Below, one piece after another: positions 33,804 through 42,574 of a stretch of DNA of 64,000 nucleotides (position 1 is its first letter; each line of letters starts with the position of its first letter). A program made the position numbers and the translations under genes. Origin of the DNA: Calothrix sp. HK-06. GTDB taxonomy: Bacteria; Cyanobacteriota; Cyanobacteriia; Cyanobacteriales; Nostocaceae. Location of the stretch: contig NZ_MRCD01000030.1 in assembly GCF_001904745.1 (NCBI RefSeq), positions 22,491 through 86,490 of the forward strand, given 5' to 3'. The notes under the pieces were generated by a model. The model saw nothing but the letters and a program-made list of their open reading frames with translations. It ran no database searches and was not told the DNA's origin.

Positions 33804-35962
33804 TATTTTTTAGATTTCTTTTTCCATTTACTTTTAACTAATCTAATTTCTTCAAAGCTGTAATCATTACCAAGGTATTCTTTTATTGGGGTGAGTGAAA
33901 TGTCACCTAGGGTATCTAGTACTTTCCAAATTACTTGCTGTTTTTTCGTTGGTACTAATAAATTTATATCTATATCATGATTTTTTTCCATTAAATCAAT
34001 CAAATGACGCATTACTGTCGAAGGTTTTAAATTACGTTTTCTAGCTATTTCATTGACATTTAAACCTTCTTTATGTAATTGCAAGCTCATTATTTCTGTG
34101 CCAGTTGCTGTATTATTTACAATTGGAGTTATTTCTTGTTTTTCTAATGATAAATTGTTCTCTCTACAGTATGCACATATTTCGTTTACGAATTGACTTC
34201 CGTATTCTGCTAATTTATGACTTCCTACTCCTGAAAGTTTGCTAAATGCTTGTTTAGTTTGCGGTCTTGATTGTGCCATTAATTTTAAAGTACTATCGGC
34301 AAAGATAACATATGGCGCCACTCCTTGAGCATCTGCCAACTTTTTACGTAGCGAACGCAATCTCTGGAATAGTAATTCGGTTTCTACATTATTTCCACTC
34401 AGTTCTTGTAAAGCGACTTTTTGCGCTGCGGGTACTACTATTAATACTGTACGCTGGCGCCGCATTATTTCCCAACTTTGTTCGTTCAGCTTTAATACAG
34501 AGTAACCGTCAGTGGTTTGTTCGAGAAAACCTTGCTGTAATAATGAACGTGCTAAAGTTCGCCATTCGTTTACTGTTTTATCTTTACCTATACCGTATGT
34601 CGAAAGTTTATCGTGTTCATATAACTTAATCTTCTCGGTTTTGGCGCCGCGTAATATATCTATAACATGCGTCATGCCAAATTTTTCTTTAGAACGCGCG
34701 ACACACGATAAAAACTTCATAGCTTCTAACGTCCAGTCCTGAGTTGGTTGAGGGTTGCGACAGTTATCACACCCCCCACAGTTACCAGCAAAACGTTCAC
34801 CAAAATAACCTAGTTGAACTGTACGACGACATACGTTAGTCTCAGCATAGTCTATCACTTGCCGCAACTGCTGACGCGCGATTTTTTGTTCTTGTTCATC
34901 GGTTTTCTGTGCAATACTCCATTCAATCGTTTTTATATCACCCACGTTGAAAAATAAAGTACACCTCGATGACTCCCCATCTCTTCCCGCACGTCCAGAT
35001 TCTTGATAATAACTTTCTAAGTTCCGAGGCAGGTTATAATGAACCACTAACCGTACATCCGGTTTATTAATACCCATCCCAAAAGCTATTGTCGCAACTA
35101 TTACACGCACATCATCACGAATAAAGCGAGTTTGGTTGCTGCTGCGTTCTTCATCAGATAAACCAGCGTGGTAAGCTAAAACAGATATTTTGCTGTGTTG
35201 CAGTTGAAAAGTTAGTTCATCTACTTGCTTGCGAGTTAAACAGTAAATAATTGTCGAACCATCACTTTCACGAATCATTTCTAACAATTCAGCATAAGCG
35301 TTTTTGGTTCTAGTGCGAACTTCATAAAATAAGTTTTCCCGGTTGAAACTGGTAAGATGTATATTCGGGTCTTTCAATCCCAATTGCTCAATAATATCTG
35401 AACGCACTCGTTCGGTAGCTGTCGCAGTAAGTGCAACCATCGGAACATTTGGATATCTTTGACGTAGCGATTTTAATTGACGATATTCTGGACGAAAATC
35501 ATGTCCCCATTCTGATACACAGTGTGCTTCATCAATTGCAAAACTGGAAATTCCAATTTGATGCTGAACTAAATCCAAAAAAGGTAAAAACCTCTCACTC
35601 ATTAACCGTTCTGGCGCCACATAAAGCAATCTAATTTTACCATTAAGAATTGCCTGCTCGCGTAACCGAGCTTGATGCGAATTTAAACTACTATTAAGAA
35701 ATGTTGCGTTTATACCATTCTTTTGCAGTGCTTCCACTTGGTCTTGCATCAACGCTATCAACGGTGACACCACAACCGTTAACCCAGGTCTAATTAGTGC
35801 AGGTAACTGAAAGCACAGTGATTTTCCTCCACCTGTAGGCATTATTACGAGTAAATCCCGATTTTGCAAGGCGCCTTCGATAATCTGTCGCTGTCCTGGG
35901 CGAAAATCGTCGTAACCGAAGTGATGCTTCAGCGCTTGTTCTAAATTGGGATAAGTTAGCAT
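33803..35962 (-). CDS. recQ: ATP-dependent DNA helicase RecQ
   Basis: 719 aa 3'-5' helicase. Walker A is [14 protein letters not shown] (about 42-55), DEAH box [19 protein letters not shown] (about 139-157) and motif [12 protein letters not shown]. The RecQ-Ct zinc part is [18 protein letters not shown] then GGCDNC. A winged helix and an HRDC domain (about 525-600, [19 protein letters not shown]) follow, with an extra C-terminal helix-turn-helix [20 protein letters not shown]. All domains are in standard order. It acts in recombination and fork repair. Confidence 0.95.
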   Translation of the reverse strand: MLTYPNLEQALKHHFGYDDFRPGQRQIIEGALQNRDLLVIMPTGGGKSLCFQLPALIRPGLTVVVSPLIALMQDQVEALQKNGINATFLNSSLNSHQARLREQAILNGKIRLLYVAPERLMSERFLPFLDLVQHQIGISSFAIDEAHCVSEWGHDFRPEYRQLKSLRQRYPNVPMVALTATATERVRSDIIEQLGLKDPNIHLTSFNRENLFYEVRTRTKNAYAELLEMIRESDGSTIIYCLTRKQVDELTFQLQHSKISVLAYHAGLSDEERSSNQTRFIRDDVRVIVATIAFGMGINKPDVRLVVHYNLPRNLESYYQESGRAGRDGESSRCTLFFNVGDIKTIEWSIAQKTDEQEQKIARQQLRQVIDYAETNVCRRTVQLGYFGERFAGNCGGCDNCRNPQPTQDWTLEAMKFLSCVARSKEKFGMTHVIDILRGAKTEKIKLYEHDKLSTYGIGKDKTVNEWRTLARSLLQQGFLEQTTDGYSVLKLNEQSWEIMRRQRTVLIVVPAAQKVALQELSGNNVETELLFQRLRSLRKKLADAQGVAPYVIFADSTLKLMAQSRPQTKQAFSKLSGVGSHKLAEYGSQFVNEICAYCRENNLSLEKQEITPIVNNTATGTEIMSLQLHKEGLNVNEIARKRNLKPSTVMRHLIDLMEKNHDIDINLLVPTKKQQVIWKVLDTLGDISLTPIKEYLGNDYSFEEIRLVKSKWKKKSKK

Positions 35963-36155
35963 ACTATAAAAATTTAAAAGGACTTAAGGCTTGTCATAAC
36001 TTATAGAACATTAGAATAAGACATTACACAAAGCCTTGTAAATATCTATCATTTTTTAATGAGTGCAGCAATATGTAATGGAAACGTTGAATAGATTTAA
36101 AGATATTGCAAAACCTCTAACCCCATAAATTACCTAAAGCCATTATTACATATAG

Positions 36156-36488
36156 GTGCAGCAGTACTATACTATTTACCAACTAATAACCAAATTTCCA
36201 TACGATGAATTTTCCAAAACTTATCTTAAAGAATTGTTATTACCTTTAGGAGATGTTGAAACAAGTCGTAAAGTACCAGCAGAAATCAGAGAAATAGACG
36301 TTTACTTTGCGCCCTCATCACAATCGCCACAAGGTACAATGCAAATAGGACTATTAGGGCGCCTAACATTACAACCTGCATTGATAGAACCATTTAGAAA
36401 CGCAGCGACTCGTTCAAAAATCCGCAGTTGCATGGGTAAACTATTTACCCTTACTGCTACAGTTATCACGCGAAGAGTAGTTAAATAG
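36156..36488 (+). pseudogene. Fragment of a cyanobacterial hypothetical protein
   Basis: 110 codons with the sentence-like block YLKELLLPLGDVETSRKVPA, EIREIDVYFAP and GLLGRLTLQPALIEPFRNA that begins a larger family found repeatedly in filamentous cyanobacteria. After RSCMGKLF the expected sequence is lost and a short unrelated tail follows, so this is a 5' fragment. I do not know the family's function. Confidence 0.55.
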
Positions 36489-36610
36489 ATTTAATTAGTA
36501 CTGAAAAACTAGCAAACGATTTTTTGTGCGCCATTGGCGCACAAAATTATATAAACAGCGTTTTCCAAATTTTCTATATAATCAAAGCGTATGCATTAGG
36601 CTACAACATT

Positions 36611-37207
36611 ATGCTAATTACTCAGCAACAATTCTACACTTTTGAGGAGTATCTTAAGTTAGAAGATGCGGCAAACAGTAAAAGCGAATATATATATGGA
36701 CAAATTATTCCTATAGCAGGTATTAGTACTAATCATAACGACATTGCTTTGAATTTTGGCGCCGAGTTAAATTTTGCTTTTAAAAGGCAAGACTACAGAG
36801 TTTATGTCAATGACGTTAAACTGTGGATACCTAAAATGCTGATTAATACGTATCCAGATGTGATGGTTATAGCTGGAGAGCCTGAGTACTATAATCAGCG
36901 TAGTGATATTGTTACCAATCCCCAAATTATCATTGAGGTGCTATCGAAATCAACTCAAGCATACGACAAAGAGGGTAAGTTTGAAGCATACCGTACAATT
37001 AAAACGTTTCAAGAGTATTTATTTATTGACTCTACTCGCATTCATGTTGAGCATTACCATAAAACGGGTAAGAAAAATTGGTCTTTCCGTGAATACGATA
37101 AAGATGACGAAAAGATTACTTTAAATTCGGTGACTTTTCAAATTGCAATACAAGATTTGTACAATACAGTCAAGTTAGATAGTACGAAGACAAATAAGGG
37201 GACATGA
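36611..37207 (+). CDS. Uma2-family (DUF820) putative endonuclease
   Basis: 198 aa, PD-(D/E)xK-like DUF820/Uma2 domain. YTFEEYLKLEDAANSKSEYIYGQIIPIAG (read from the helix EEYLKLE) is followed by VNDVKLWIPKMLINTYPDVMVIAGEP with the catalytic Asp, and NPQIIIEVLSKSTQAYDK with ExxS/K. ATG 36611 is used because it directly precedes the domain. Such genes are scattered in dozens of copies through cyanobacterial genomes; roles remain unproven. Confidence 0.88.
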   Translation: MLITQQQFYTFEEYLKLEDAANSKSEYIYGQIIPIAGISTNHNDIALNFGAELNFAFKRQDYRVYVNDVKLWIPKMLINTYPDVMVIAGEPEYYNQRSDIVTNPQIIIEVLSKSTQAYDKEGKFEAYRTIKTFQEYLFIDSTRIHVEHYHKTGKKNWSFREYDKDDEKITLNSVTFQIAIQDLYNTVKLDSTKTNKGT

Positions 37208-37255
37208 TGTGGTTATTATACAGGCGTAATTTTAAAACGGTGGCAAATACCGTAG

Positions 37256-37308
37256 GGGCAGGTTAACCTGAAATTTCGGACTATATTACAACTCTATAAA
37301 CCTGCCCC
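37256..37308 (+). repeat. GGGCGGGTTAACC hairpin repeat, copy 3
   Basis: GGGGCAGGTTAACC and TAAACCTGCCCC. A compensating A/T pair replaces G/C in both arms, so hairpin pairing is kept. Confidence 0.78.
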
Positions 37309-37343
37309 AAAACACGCGCATATAATTACAATATCGTATTAAT

Positions 37344-37398
37344 GGGGCGGGTTTAGTTTGATTGTATTGTATGTGTAGGTTATGGGTTAACCCGCCCC
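37344..37398 (-). repeat. GGGCGGGTTAACC hairpin repeat, copy 4
   Basis: Opposite orientation to copy 3: GGGGCGGGTTTAG leads and GGTTAACCCGCCCC ends. It stands back-to-back with copy 3 just before the convergent CrtISO-like gene's stop. Confidence 0.78.
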
Positions 37399-37425
37399 TA
37401 CATTATGCGTTTGTAATAATACTTA

Positions 37426-38898
37426 TTATGAAAGCGTATTCGCGCATAAAATACCTGAAGCTGCTACTGCGGGCACTCCAATTCCAGGCATAGTGCTGTC
37501 ACCAACGCGGTATAATCCTTTGATGGGTGTATTGGCGCCTTCAAACATTCCTTTTGTTGCTTCTATAGCTGGACCGTAGGTTCCTTGATATCTTCTTAAA
37601 TAATGTGCGTGTGTTAATGGGGTTCCGATCAGTTCTAAGACTACACGTTCCCTAATGTCGGGTATGACTCTTTCTAACGCTTTATATAATGTTTGTGCTT
37701 TTGACTTTTTCTTTGCTTCGTACTCTTCGTTTCTTTCCCATCCTGTGTATGATTCTAATGTATACGCATGAACTACATGATGTCCTTCTGGCGCCAAGTT
37801 AGTATCCCAGACGGTAGGAATTGATATCATACAGGTGTTTCCTGGGACGGTTATATCAAGCTTCGAGTCGTGAACTACTACATGATGTCCGGTTAAGTTT
37901 TCTAAACCAGAAGCTTTTATACCTAGATGTAAATGCATGAAGCTTTCGACGACTGGTGTTTGTAATGCTTTTTGACGATATGATGCTGGTAAGTCGTTTG
38001 GATTTAATAACTTTGTATAAGTATCCCAAACTGTTGCGTTCGATATAATGATAGGCGCCTTGATTATCTCATTATTTTTTAACTTAACTCCAACCGCTTT
38101 TCCTGACTCTACCAAAATTTGCTCAACGTGACATCCCAAACTGAGTTTACCACCCCAACGTTCTAAGCCACGCACTAACGCCTGAATTATTGCTCCACTT
38201 CCACCGTAAGGATATTCAACTCCTGCACGAGAACGTTCTCCCAACATAAATGCTACTTCGGGTGCAATTGTGCCATGTGCTTTTAAGCCTGATAATAAAA
38301 AGCATTCTAGGTCAATTAGGCACCGCACCCAAGGGTCTGTAACTGTTGCATCCATTACACTACCTACTGAGCTTTGTATCAGTGGGAGATTAGGTAGCAT
38401 TTTCAGTAGTGAAGGTAAATAATTTTTCAGTAATATAGGTATCATCTGCCAGTCTGTACGTAAAGCTATAGTCGGAATTCCTTTCATAGCTTCATACAGT
38501 GGAAGCATTTTATCTATAAAATGTTTAAGTTCGGTGGCACCTTGTGGTGTAATTTTAGATACTTCCTTGAGATAAAGAGAGTTGTCACTATAAATGGCAA
38601 CAGTATTCTCTGGAAAATGATAGTGTCCTAATGGGTCATATGCAAGAGCGTCTATAGATTCGCCTAAAATATCTAGTACTTGTTTTACAGGATTCAGACT
38701 ATTGGCGCCTGTAAGACCACAATAGAAGGAGGGTCCAGAATCAAATTCAAAACCACGTCGTCTAAAACTATGTGCAGCACCACCAGCAATTATATGACTC
38801 TCACATACAACCACACGCTTACCGTAACGTGCAAGTAAACTACCTGCTGTTAACCCACCGATACCGCTACCAATAACTATGACATCAAAATTAAACAT
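37426..38898 (-). CDS. CrtISO/phytoene-desaturase-like FAD-dependent oxidoreductase
   Basis: 490 aa flavoprotein. The FAD-binding motif is VIVIGSGIGGLTAGSLLARYG (about 6-26) with the second FAD contact CESHIIAGGAAHSFRRRG. Further marks are YPYGGSGAIIQALVRGLERW (about 224-243), ISNATVWDTY and the C-terminal GLYRVGDSTMPGIGVPAVAASG. This matches the carotenoid isomerase/retinol-saturase-like branch. Whether the substrate is a carotenoid or another lipid is not visible. It diverges from the MlaF gene with a repeat between. Confidence 0.85.
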   Translation of the reverse strand: MFNFDVIVIGSGIGGLTAGSLLARYGKRVVVCESHIIAGGAAHSFRRRGFEFDSGPSFYCGLTGANSLNPVKQVLDILGESIDALAYDPLGHYHFPENTVAIYSDNSLYLKEVSKITPQGATELKHFIDKMLPLYEAMKGIPTIALRTDWQMIPILLKNYLPSLLKMLPNLPLIQSSVGSVMDATVTDPWVRCLIDLECFLLSGLKAHGTIAPEVAFMLGERSRAGVEYPYGGSGAIIQALVRGLERWGGKLSLGCHVEQILVESGKAVGVKLKNNEIIKAPIIISNATVWDTYTKLLNPNDLPASYRQKALQTPVVESFMHLHLGIKASGLENLTGHHVVVHDSKLDITVPGNTCMISIPTVWDTNLAPEGHHVVHAYTLESYTGWERNEEYEAKKKSKAQTLYKALERVIPDIRERVVLELIGTPLTHAHYLRRYQGTYGPAIEATKGMFEGANTPIKGLYRVGDSTMPGIGVPAVAASGILCANTLS

Positions 38899-38905
38899 GT
38901 TAGAA

Positions 38906-38957
38906 GGGGCAGGTAACCTAGATTTTCTATTTTACCAGCATATAGATAAACCCGCCC
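38906..38957 (+). repeat. GGGCGGGTTAACC hairpin repeat, copy 5
   Basis: GGGGCAGGTAACC and TAAACCCGCCC, in the divergent promoter region between the oxidoreductase and the MlaF-like gene. Confidence 0.72.
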
Positions 38958-38985
38958 GTACAATAGTTAATAGTTAATTTTAACC

Positions 38986-39768
38986 ATGACTGAACCATTA
39001 ATCGAACTTAAAGGTGTTTCCAAGGCATTTGGTAATAATAAAGTATTAGATAATATAGATTTAAAAATTTATCGAGGTGAAGCACTGGGAATAATCGGCC
39101 CATCCGGAACTGGTAAATCAACTATATTACGGGTAATTGCGGGGTTAACAGCACCTGACAGCGGAGAAATTTATGTACAAGGAGTGCGACGAAAGGGTTT
39201 AATCGAAGATAGTGCTGACCCGATTGGAATTAGTATGGTGTTTCAACAAGCTGCATTGTTTGACTCGCTATCTGTGGAAGAAAACGTGGGTTTTTTGCTG
39301 TATCAACACTCGAAGTTATCTAGAAAGCAAATTCGAGATATAGTACATGAGAAGTTAGAGATGGTTGGTTTGGGGGGGAGTGCAGATAAATATCCATCGG
39401 AACTTTCCGGAGGGATGCGGAAACGTGCGAGTTTTGCCCGTGCGATTATTTCTAACCCTGAAAGTCCCAACGAGGCGCCTGAAGTTTTGTTATATGATGA
39501 ACCTACAGCTGGCTTAGACCCCATCGCTTCAACGGTTATCGAAGATTTGATACGTCAGTTGCAGTGTACCCAAGGAGTTTGTAGTACTTATGCGATTGTT
39601 ACCCACCAAGATAGTACGATACGGCGCACAGCTGATAAACTTGTGTTTCTTTACGAAGGTCGGGTGCAATGGGAAGGACACGTAAGCGATATGGATACAA
39701 CATCCAATCCATTAATTCGACAATTTTTGAGTGGCAGTATTGCTGGTCCAATTCATGTGGTGGGATAA
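38986..39768 (+). CDS. MlaF-like ABC ATPase (MCE lipid transport)
   Basis: 260 aa ATPase with Walker A GPSGTGKSTILRVIAG (about 37-52), an unusually adapted signature LSGGMRKRASFARAI (about 138-152), typical of MCE-linked MlaF proteins, and Walker B VLLYDEPTAGLDPIAS. It powers phospholipid or other lipid movement between membranes with an MlaE permease and the MlaD-type protein encoded next (26 bp downstream). No MlaE gene is present in the window. Confidence 0.88.
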   Translation: MTEPLIELKGVSKAFGNNKVLDNIDLKIYRGEALGIIGPSGTGKSTILRVIAGLTAPDSGEIYVQGVRRKGLIEDSADPIGISMVFQQAALFDSLSVEENVGFLLYQHSKLSRKQIRDIVHEKLEMVGLGGSADKYPSELSGGMRKRASFARAIISNPESPNEAPEVLLYDEPTAGLDPIASTVIEDLIRQLQCTQGVCSTYAIVTHQDSTIRRTADKLVFLYEGRVQWEGHVSDMDTTSNPLIRQFLSGSIAGPIHVVG

Positions 39769-39793
39769 AATTATTTTATAAGAGGAAATAAAA

Positions 39794-41305
39794 ATGCGTT
39801 CATTGCGTACAGTCCGAGAAGGTACAGTAGGGTTACTATTTCTAGCTGGACTTGGTGTATTTGGGCTAATTTTTCTATGGCTCAATCGTTTTAATGCCAC
39901 TCAAAGTAACTATAAAATCTTTGTTGACTTTACAAACGCTGGTGGAATGCAAAAAGGCGCCCCCGTTCGCTTTCGCGGTGTTAAAGTAGGTAGAATTGCT
40001 GCAATTCGACCTGGAGTGAATAACGTTGAGGTGGAACTAGAAATTTCTCAACGTGACTTAGTTATTCCACGCGATGTTAAAGTTGAAGCAAATCAAAGCG
40101 GTTTAATTGCCGAAAGTCTTATTGATATTACACCTTTATCCAAAGTACCCGAAGGTGCTATTGCAGCGAAACCGTTAGAGCCAAATTGTGACAATAAACA
40201 GATTGTTTGTAATAACTCACGTTTAAAGGGTCAAATTGGTGTTAATGTTGACGAAGTTTTGCGCTCAACCACTGAGCTAGCAGATAGATTTACTAACGAA
40301 AAATTTTATCAAAATCTGAATCGCACGCTCGAACAAGGGGCAATAGCTGCTGCTAACGTTTCTGAACTGAGTAAAACTTTAAACTCGTTAGGTAAAACCG
40401 CGCAGTCTCAACTCAATACGACTTCTGGTGTAACAAGTTCAGTACAGCGTGCAGCAAATCAAGTCACCGTTTCAACAGCACAGCTCACTGCAACTGCTGA
40501 TAGAACTCTCAATAAATTTGGCAACACAGCAAATCAATTAAACTCTACGGTTGGTCAGTTTAGTTCTACAGCGAACGAATTACGTAGCACAGCAGGTCAA
40601 GCTAATAAGCTACTTGGCAACCTCGATAGTCTTGTAACTTCCAACCGTTCTTCTTTAGTTTCCACACTCAACAATATTTCTGCCAGCAGTAACCAACTAC
40701 GTGCAGCTGCTAGTGGTCTTTCACCAGCTATTAACCGTTTGACTCAAGGTGAATTAATTAAAAACTTTGAAACTCTTTCTGCAAATGCAGCACTAGCATC
40801 AGCAAATTTACGCGATGCGACTAAAACTCTCACCGACCCTAAAAACGCTGTCGTGCTTCAACAAACATTAGATTCAGCCAGGGTAACATTTGAAAACACC
40901 CAAAAAATTACTTCCGACCTTGATGAGTTGACAGGAGACCCTAAATTCCGTACCAATCTTCGACAGCTTGTCAACGGTTTAAGCAGCTTAGTTTCTTCCA
41001 CGCAACAGATAGAACAGCAAGTCCAAGTCGCGCAAACCCTTGATATGATGAAACGTAATCAAGTAATTCAAGTACCATCTGTATCAGTGTCTACACCAAC
41101 CGCGACATTTAGTACTTCAACACCAAATCAAATTTTCCCAGTTGCAGAATTTTCGCAAATTCCAGAAACAAAAGAAACAATGCAGCGTAGACAATCTATA
41201 AACCGTCTAACGCGCGTTTTAAAGCAAAATACTGAGTCAGCAAAGCTACCACAAAATTATAAAGATAAAAATCTTTCAGTAGATAAAAACAAAACAGATA
41301 GATAA
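39794..41305 (+). CDS. MlaD/MCE-domain membrane protein
   Basis: 503 aa with an N-terminal membrane helix (about 11-32, VGLLFLAGLGVFGLIFLWL). An MCE domain follows (about 40-120), including GGMQKGAPVRFRGVKVGRI and LIAESLIDITPLS. A very long Ser/Thr/Asn-rich helical region (about 155-420), with repeated patterns such as TANQLNSTVGQFSSTANELRS, probably forms a coiled needle or tube through the periplasm. It pairs with the MlaF ATPase in lipid transport. A ribosome site GAGG lies before ATG. Confidence 0.88.
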   Translation: MRSLRTVREGTVGLLFLAGLGVFGLIFLWLNRFNATQSNYKIFVDFTNAGGMQKGAPVRFRGVKVGRIAAIRPGVNNVEVELEISQRDLVIPRDVKVEANQSGLIAESLIDITPLSKVPEGAIAAKPLEPNCDNKQIVCNNSRLKGQIGVNVDEVLRSTTELADRFTNEKFYQNLNRTLEQGAIAAANVSELSKTLNSLGKTAQSQLNTTSGVTSSVQRAANQVTVSTAQLTATADRTLNKFGNTANQLNSTVGQFSSTANELRSTAGQANKLLGNLDSLVTSNRSSLVSTLNNISASSNQLRAAASGLSPAINRLTQGELIKNFETLSANAALASANLRDATKTLTDPKNAVVLQQTLDSARVTFENTQKITSDLDELTGDPKFRTNLRQLVNGLSSLVSSTQQIEQQVQVAQTLDMMKRNQVIQVPSVSVSTPTATFSTSTPNQIFPVAEFSQIPETKETMQRRQSINRLTRVLKQNTESAKLPQNYKDKNLSVDKNKTDR

Positions 41306-41324
41306 ATAAGCATCGTGCATCAAA

Positions 41325-41963
41325 ATGAATCAATTTTTGAGTCCAGTTGCATCAGCTTGTGCTGCTTTTGCGGCAACTAATCTTGACGACATCATTATCT
41401 TAACGTTACTTTTCGCACAAGTGAACGCTAACTTTCGTAAGCGTCATATTATCATTGGACAATATTTAGGTTTTTCTATAATAATCCTAGCTAGTGTACC
41501 CGGTTTTTTTGGTGGTTTAGTTATTAAACGTTCCTTAATTGGTTTGTTAGGATTTTTACCAATCATTATCGGTATATATCAATTAGTAAAACGTCAAAAA
41601 GATGATAATGATAATGATGAAATCCAAGCTGTAACTGCATCTACAAATCGAGGCAATAATATATTTAATAACTTACTGGCGCCTCAAATTTACAACGTTG
41701 CCGCCGTCACCCTTGCTAACGGTGGTGATAATATTAGTATATATGTGCCTTTATTTGCAAGTAGTACTTTTCAACAATTGCTTATAACTCTTATAGTTTT
41801 CTATATTTTGATTGCTGTATGGTGTTATTTAGGATACTTTTTTACACGACATCGTGCAATTACTGGCGTTTTTAATAAATATGGAAGTATATTGGCGCCA
41901 ATCGTATTAATTTGCTTAGGAGTCTACATTTTAATAGATAGCGGCAGCTTGCAACGGATGTAG
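41325..41963 (+). CDS. CadD-family cadmium/heavy-metal transporter
   Basis: 212 aa, about five to six membrane helices, of the cadmium resistance transporter (CadD, LysE-like) family. FAATNLDDIIILTLLFAQV (about 15-33) is the hallmark N-terminal motif and ANGGDNISIYVPLFA (about 138-152) its second-half counterpart. It probably exports a cation. The final residues LQRM and the stop codon are formed by the start of a NNAACGGAT repeat, so the C-terminus is repeat-defined. Confidence 0.86.
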   Translation: MNQFLSPVASACAAFAATNLDDIIILTLLFAQVNANFRKRHIIIGQYLGFSIIILASVPGFFGGLVIKRSLIGLLGFLPIIIGIYQLVKRQKDDNDNDEIQAVTASTNRGNNIFNNLLAPQIYNVAAVTLANGGDNISIYVPLFASSTFQQLLITLIVFYILIAVWCYLGYFFTRHRAITGVFNKYGSILAPIVLICLGVYILIDSGSLQRM

Positions 41964-42061
41964 CGGATGTAACGGATGATTTATTCGTTGAAAATGAAAT
42001 ATAGTAATAGCATAGTTATTTAAAATTACCCATCCGTTACATCCGTTCATAATCCGTTGCT
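41949..42061. repeat. NNAACGGAT inverted repeat, copy between cadD-like and DUF3288
   Basis: Left arm GCAACGGATGTAGCGGATGT then AACGGATG (41951-41979). Right arm CATCCGTTACATCCGTT and ATCCGTTGC (42030-42060). It spans the gap between two convergent genes and supplies the stop codon of the first. Confidence 0.8.
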
Positions 42062-42342
42062 TAATTCCAATCTTGTTCTTCGCGCTTACCGCGAGTTTTA
42101 TATATACCGCCTGCTTCATGTATAAGACGAGTACGCTCAAATAACTGTTCTTCAGTTAAATTCCATTTTTGTAAAATTGTGTCTAAATTAGCTTGAATGT
42201 CGCGGGCGCCTGGAAAGCCATTATAACGCACCCGCAAACGAGCTAATTCTGCTAAGTTAAGATCAGATGGTTCGCCCTGAAGCAAACTCTCAATTATAGG
42301 GCGGTCACGATTATATTGGGGATGTTGCTGGTCTAGAGTCAT
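42061..42342 (-). CDS. DUF3288 family protein
   Basis: 93 aa, cyanobacterial DUF3288: QQHPQYNRDRPIIESLLQGE, NLAELARLRVRYNGFPGARD and LTEEQLFERTRLIHEAGGIY, ending KREEQDWN. Mostly helical and cytoplasmic, function unknown. The start ATG 42342 is preferred, although 42348 is also in frame. Its stop codon directly abuts the repeat at 41949-42061. Confidence 0.88.
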   Translation of the reverse strand: MTLDQQHPQYNRDRPIIESLLQGEPSDLNLAELARLRVRYNGFPGARDIQANLDTILQKWNLTEEQLFERTRLIHEAGGIYKTRGKREEQDWN

Positions 42343-42348
42343 AATCAA

Positions 42349-42574
42349 TACTTTTCTTTCGTAACTATACCTAGAGAAAACTACCTAATAATAAGGCTTT
42401 CAAGCACTTTACTTAAGTAGGCGGCTAATACAACTCTAGGCATACGGCTCTCACTACTGTCACAGTGCTTAAAATAAAGATACATTATCTTTAAGAAAGT
42501 ACAAACAACTTAAACTGAGGGTGAGATTCATTATCACCCAACGTCGTACCAGCAAGGGAGGCAATAGCCCGCTT
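42349..42574. promoter_or_regulatory. clpC upstream region
   Basis: About 225 bp between divergent DUF3288 and clpC. A GGGAGG at 42556-42561 precedes the clpC ATG by about 13 bp. No clear consensus promoter was pinned down. Confidence 0.35.
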
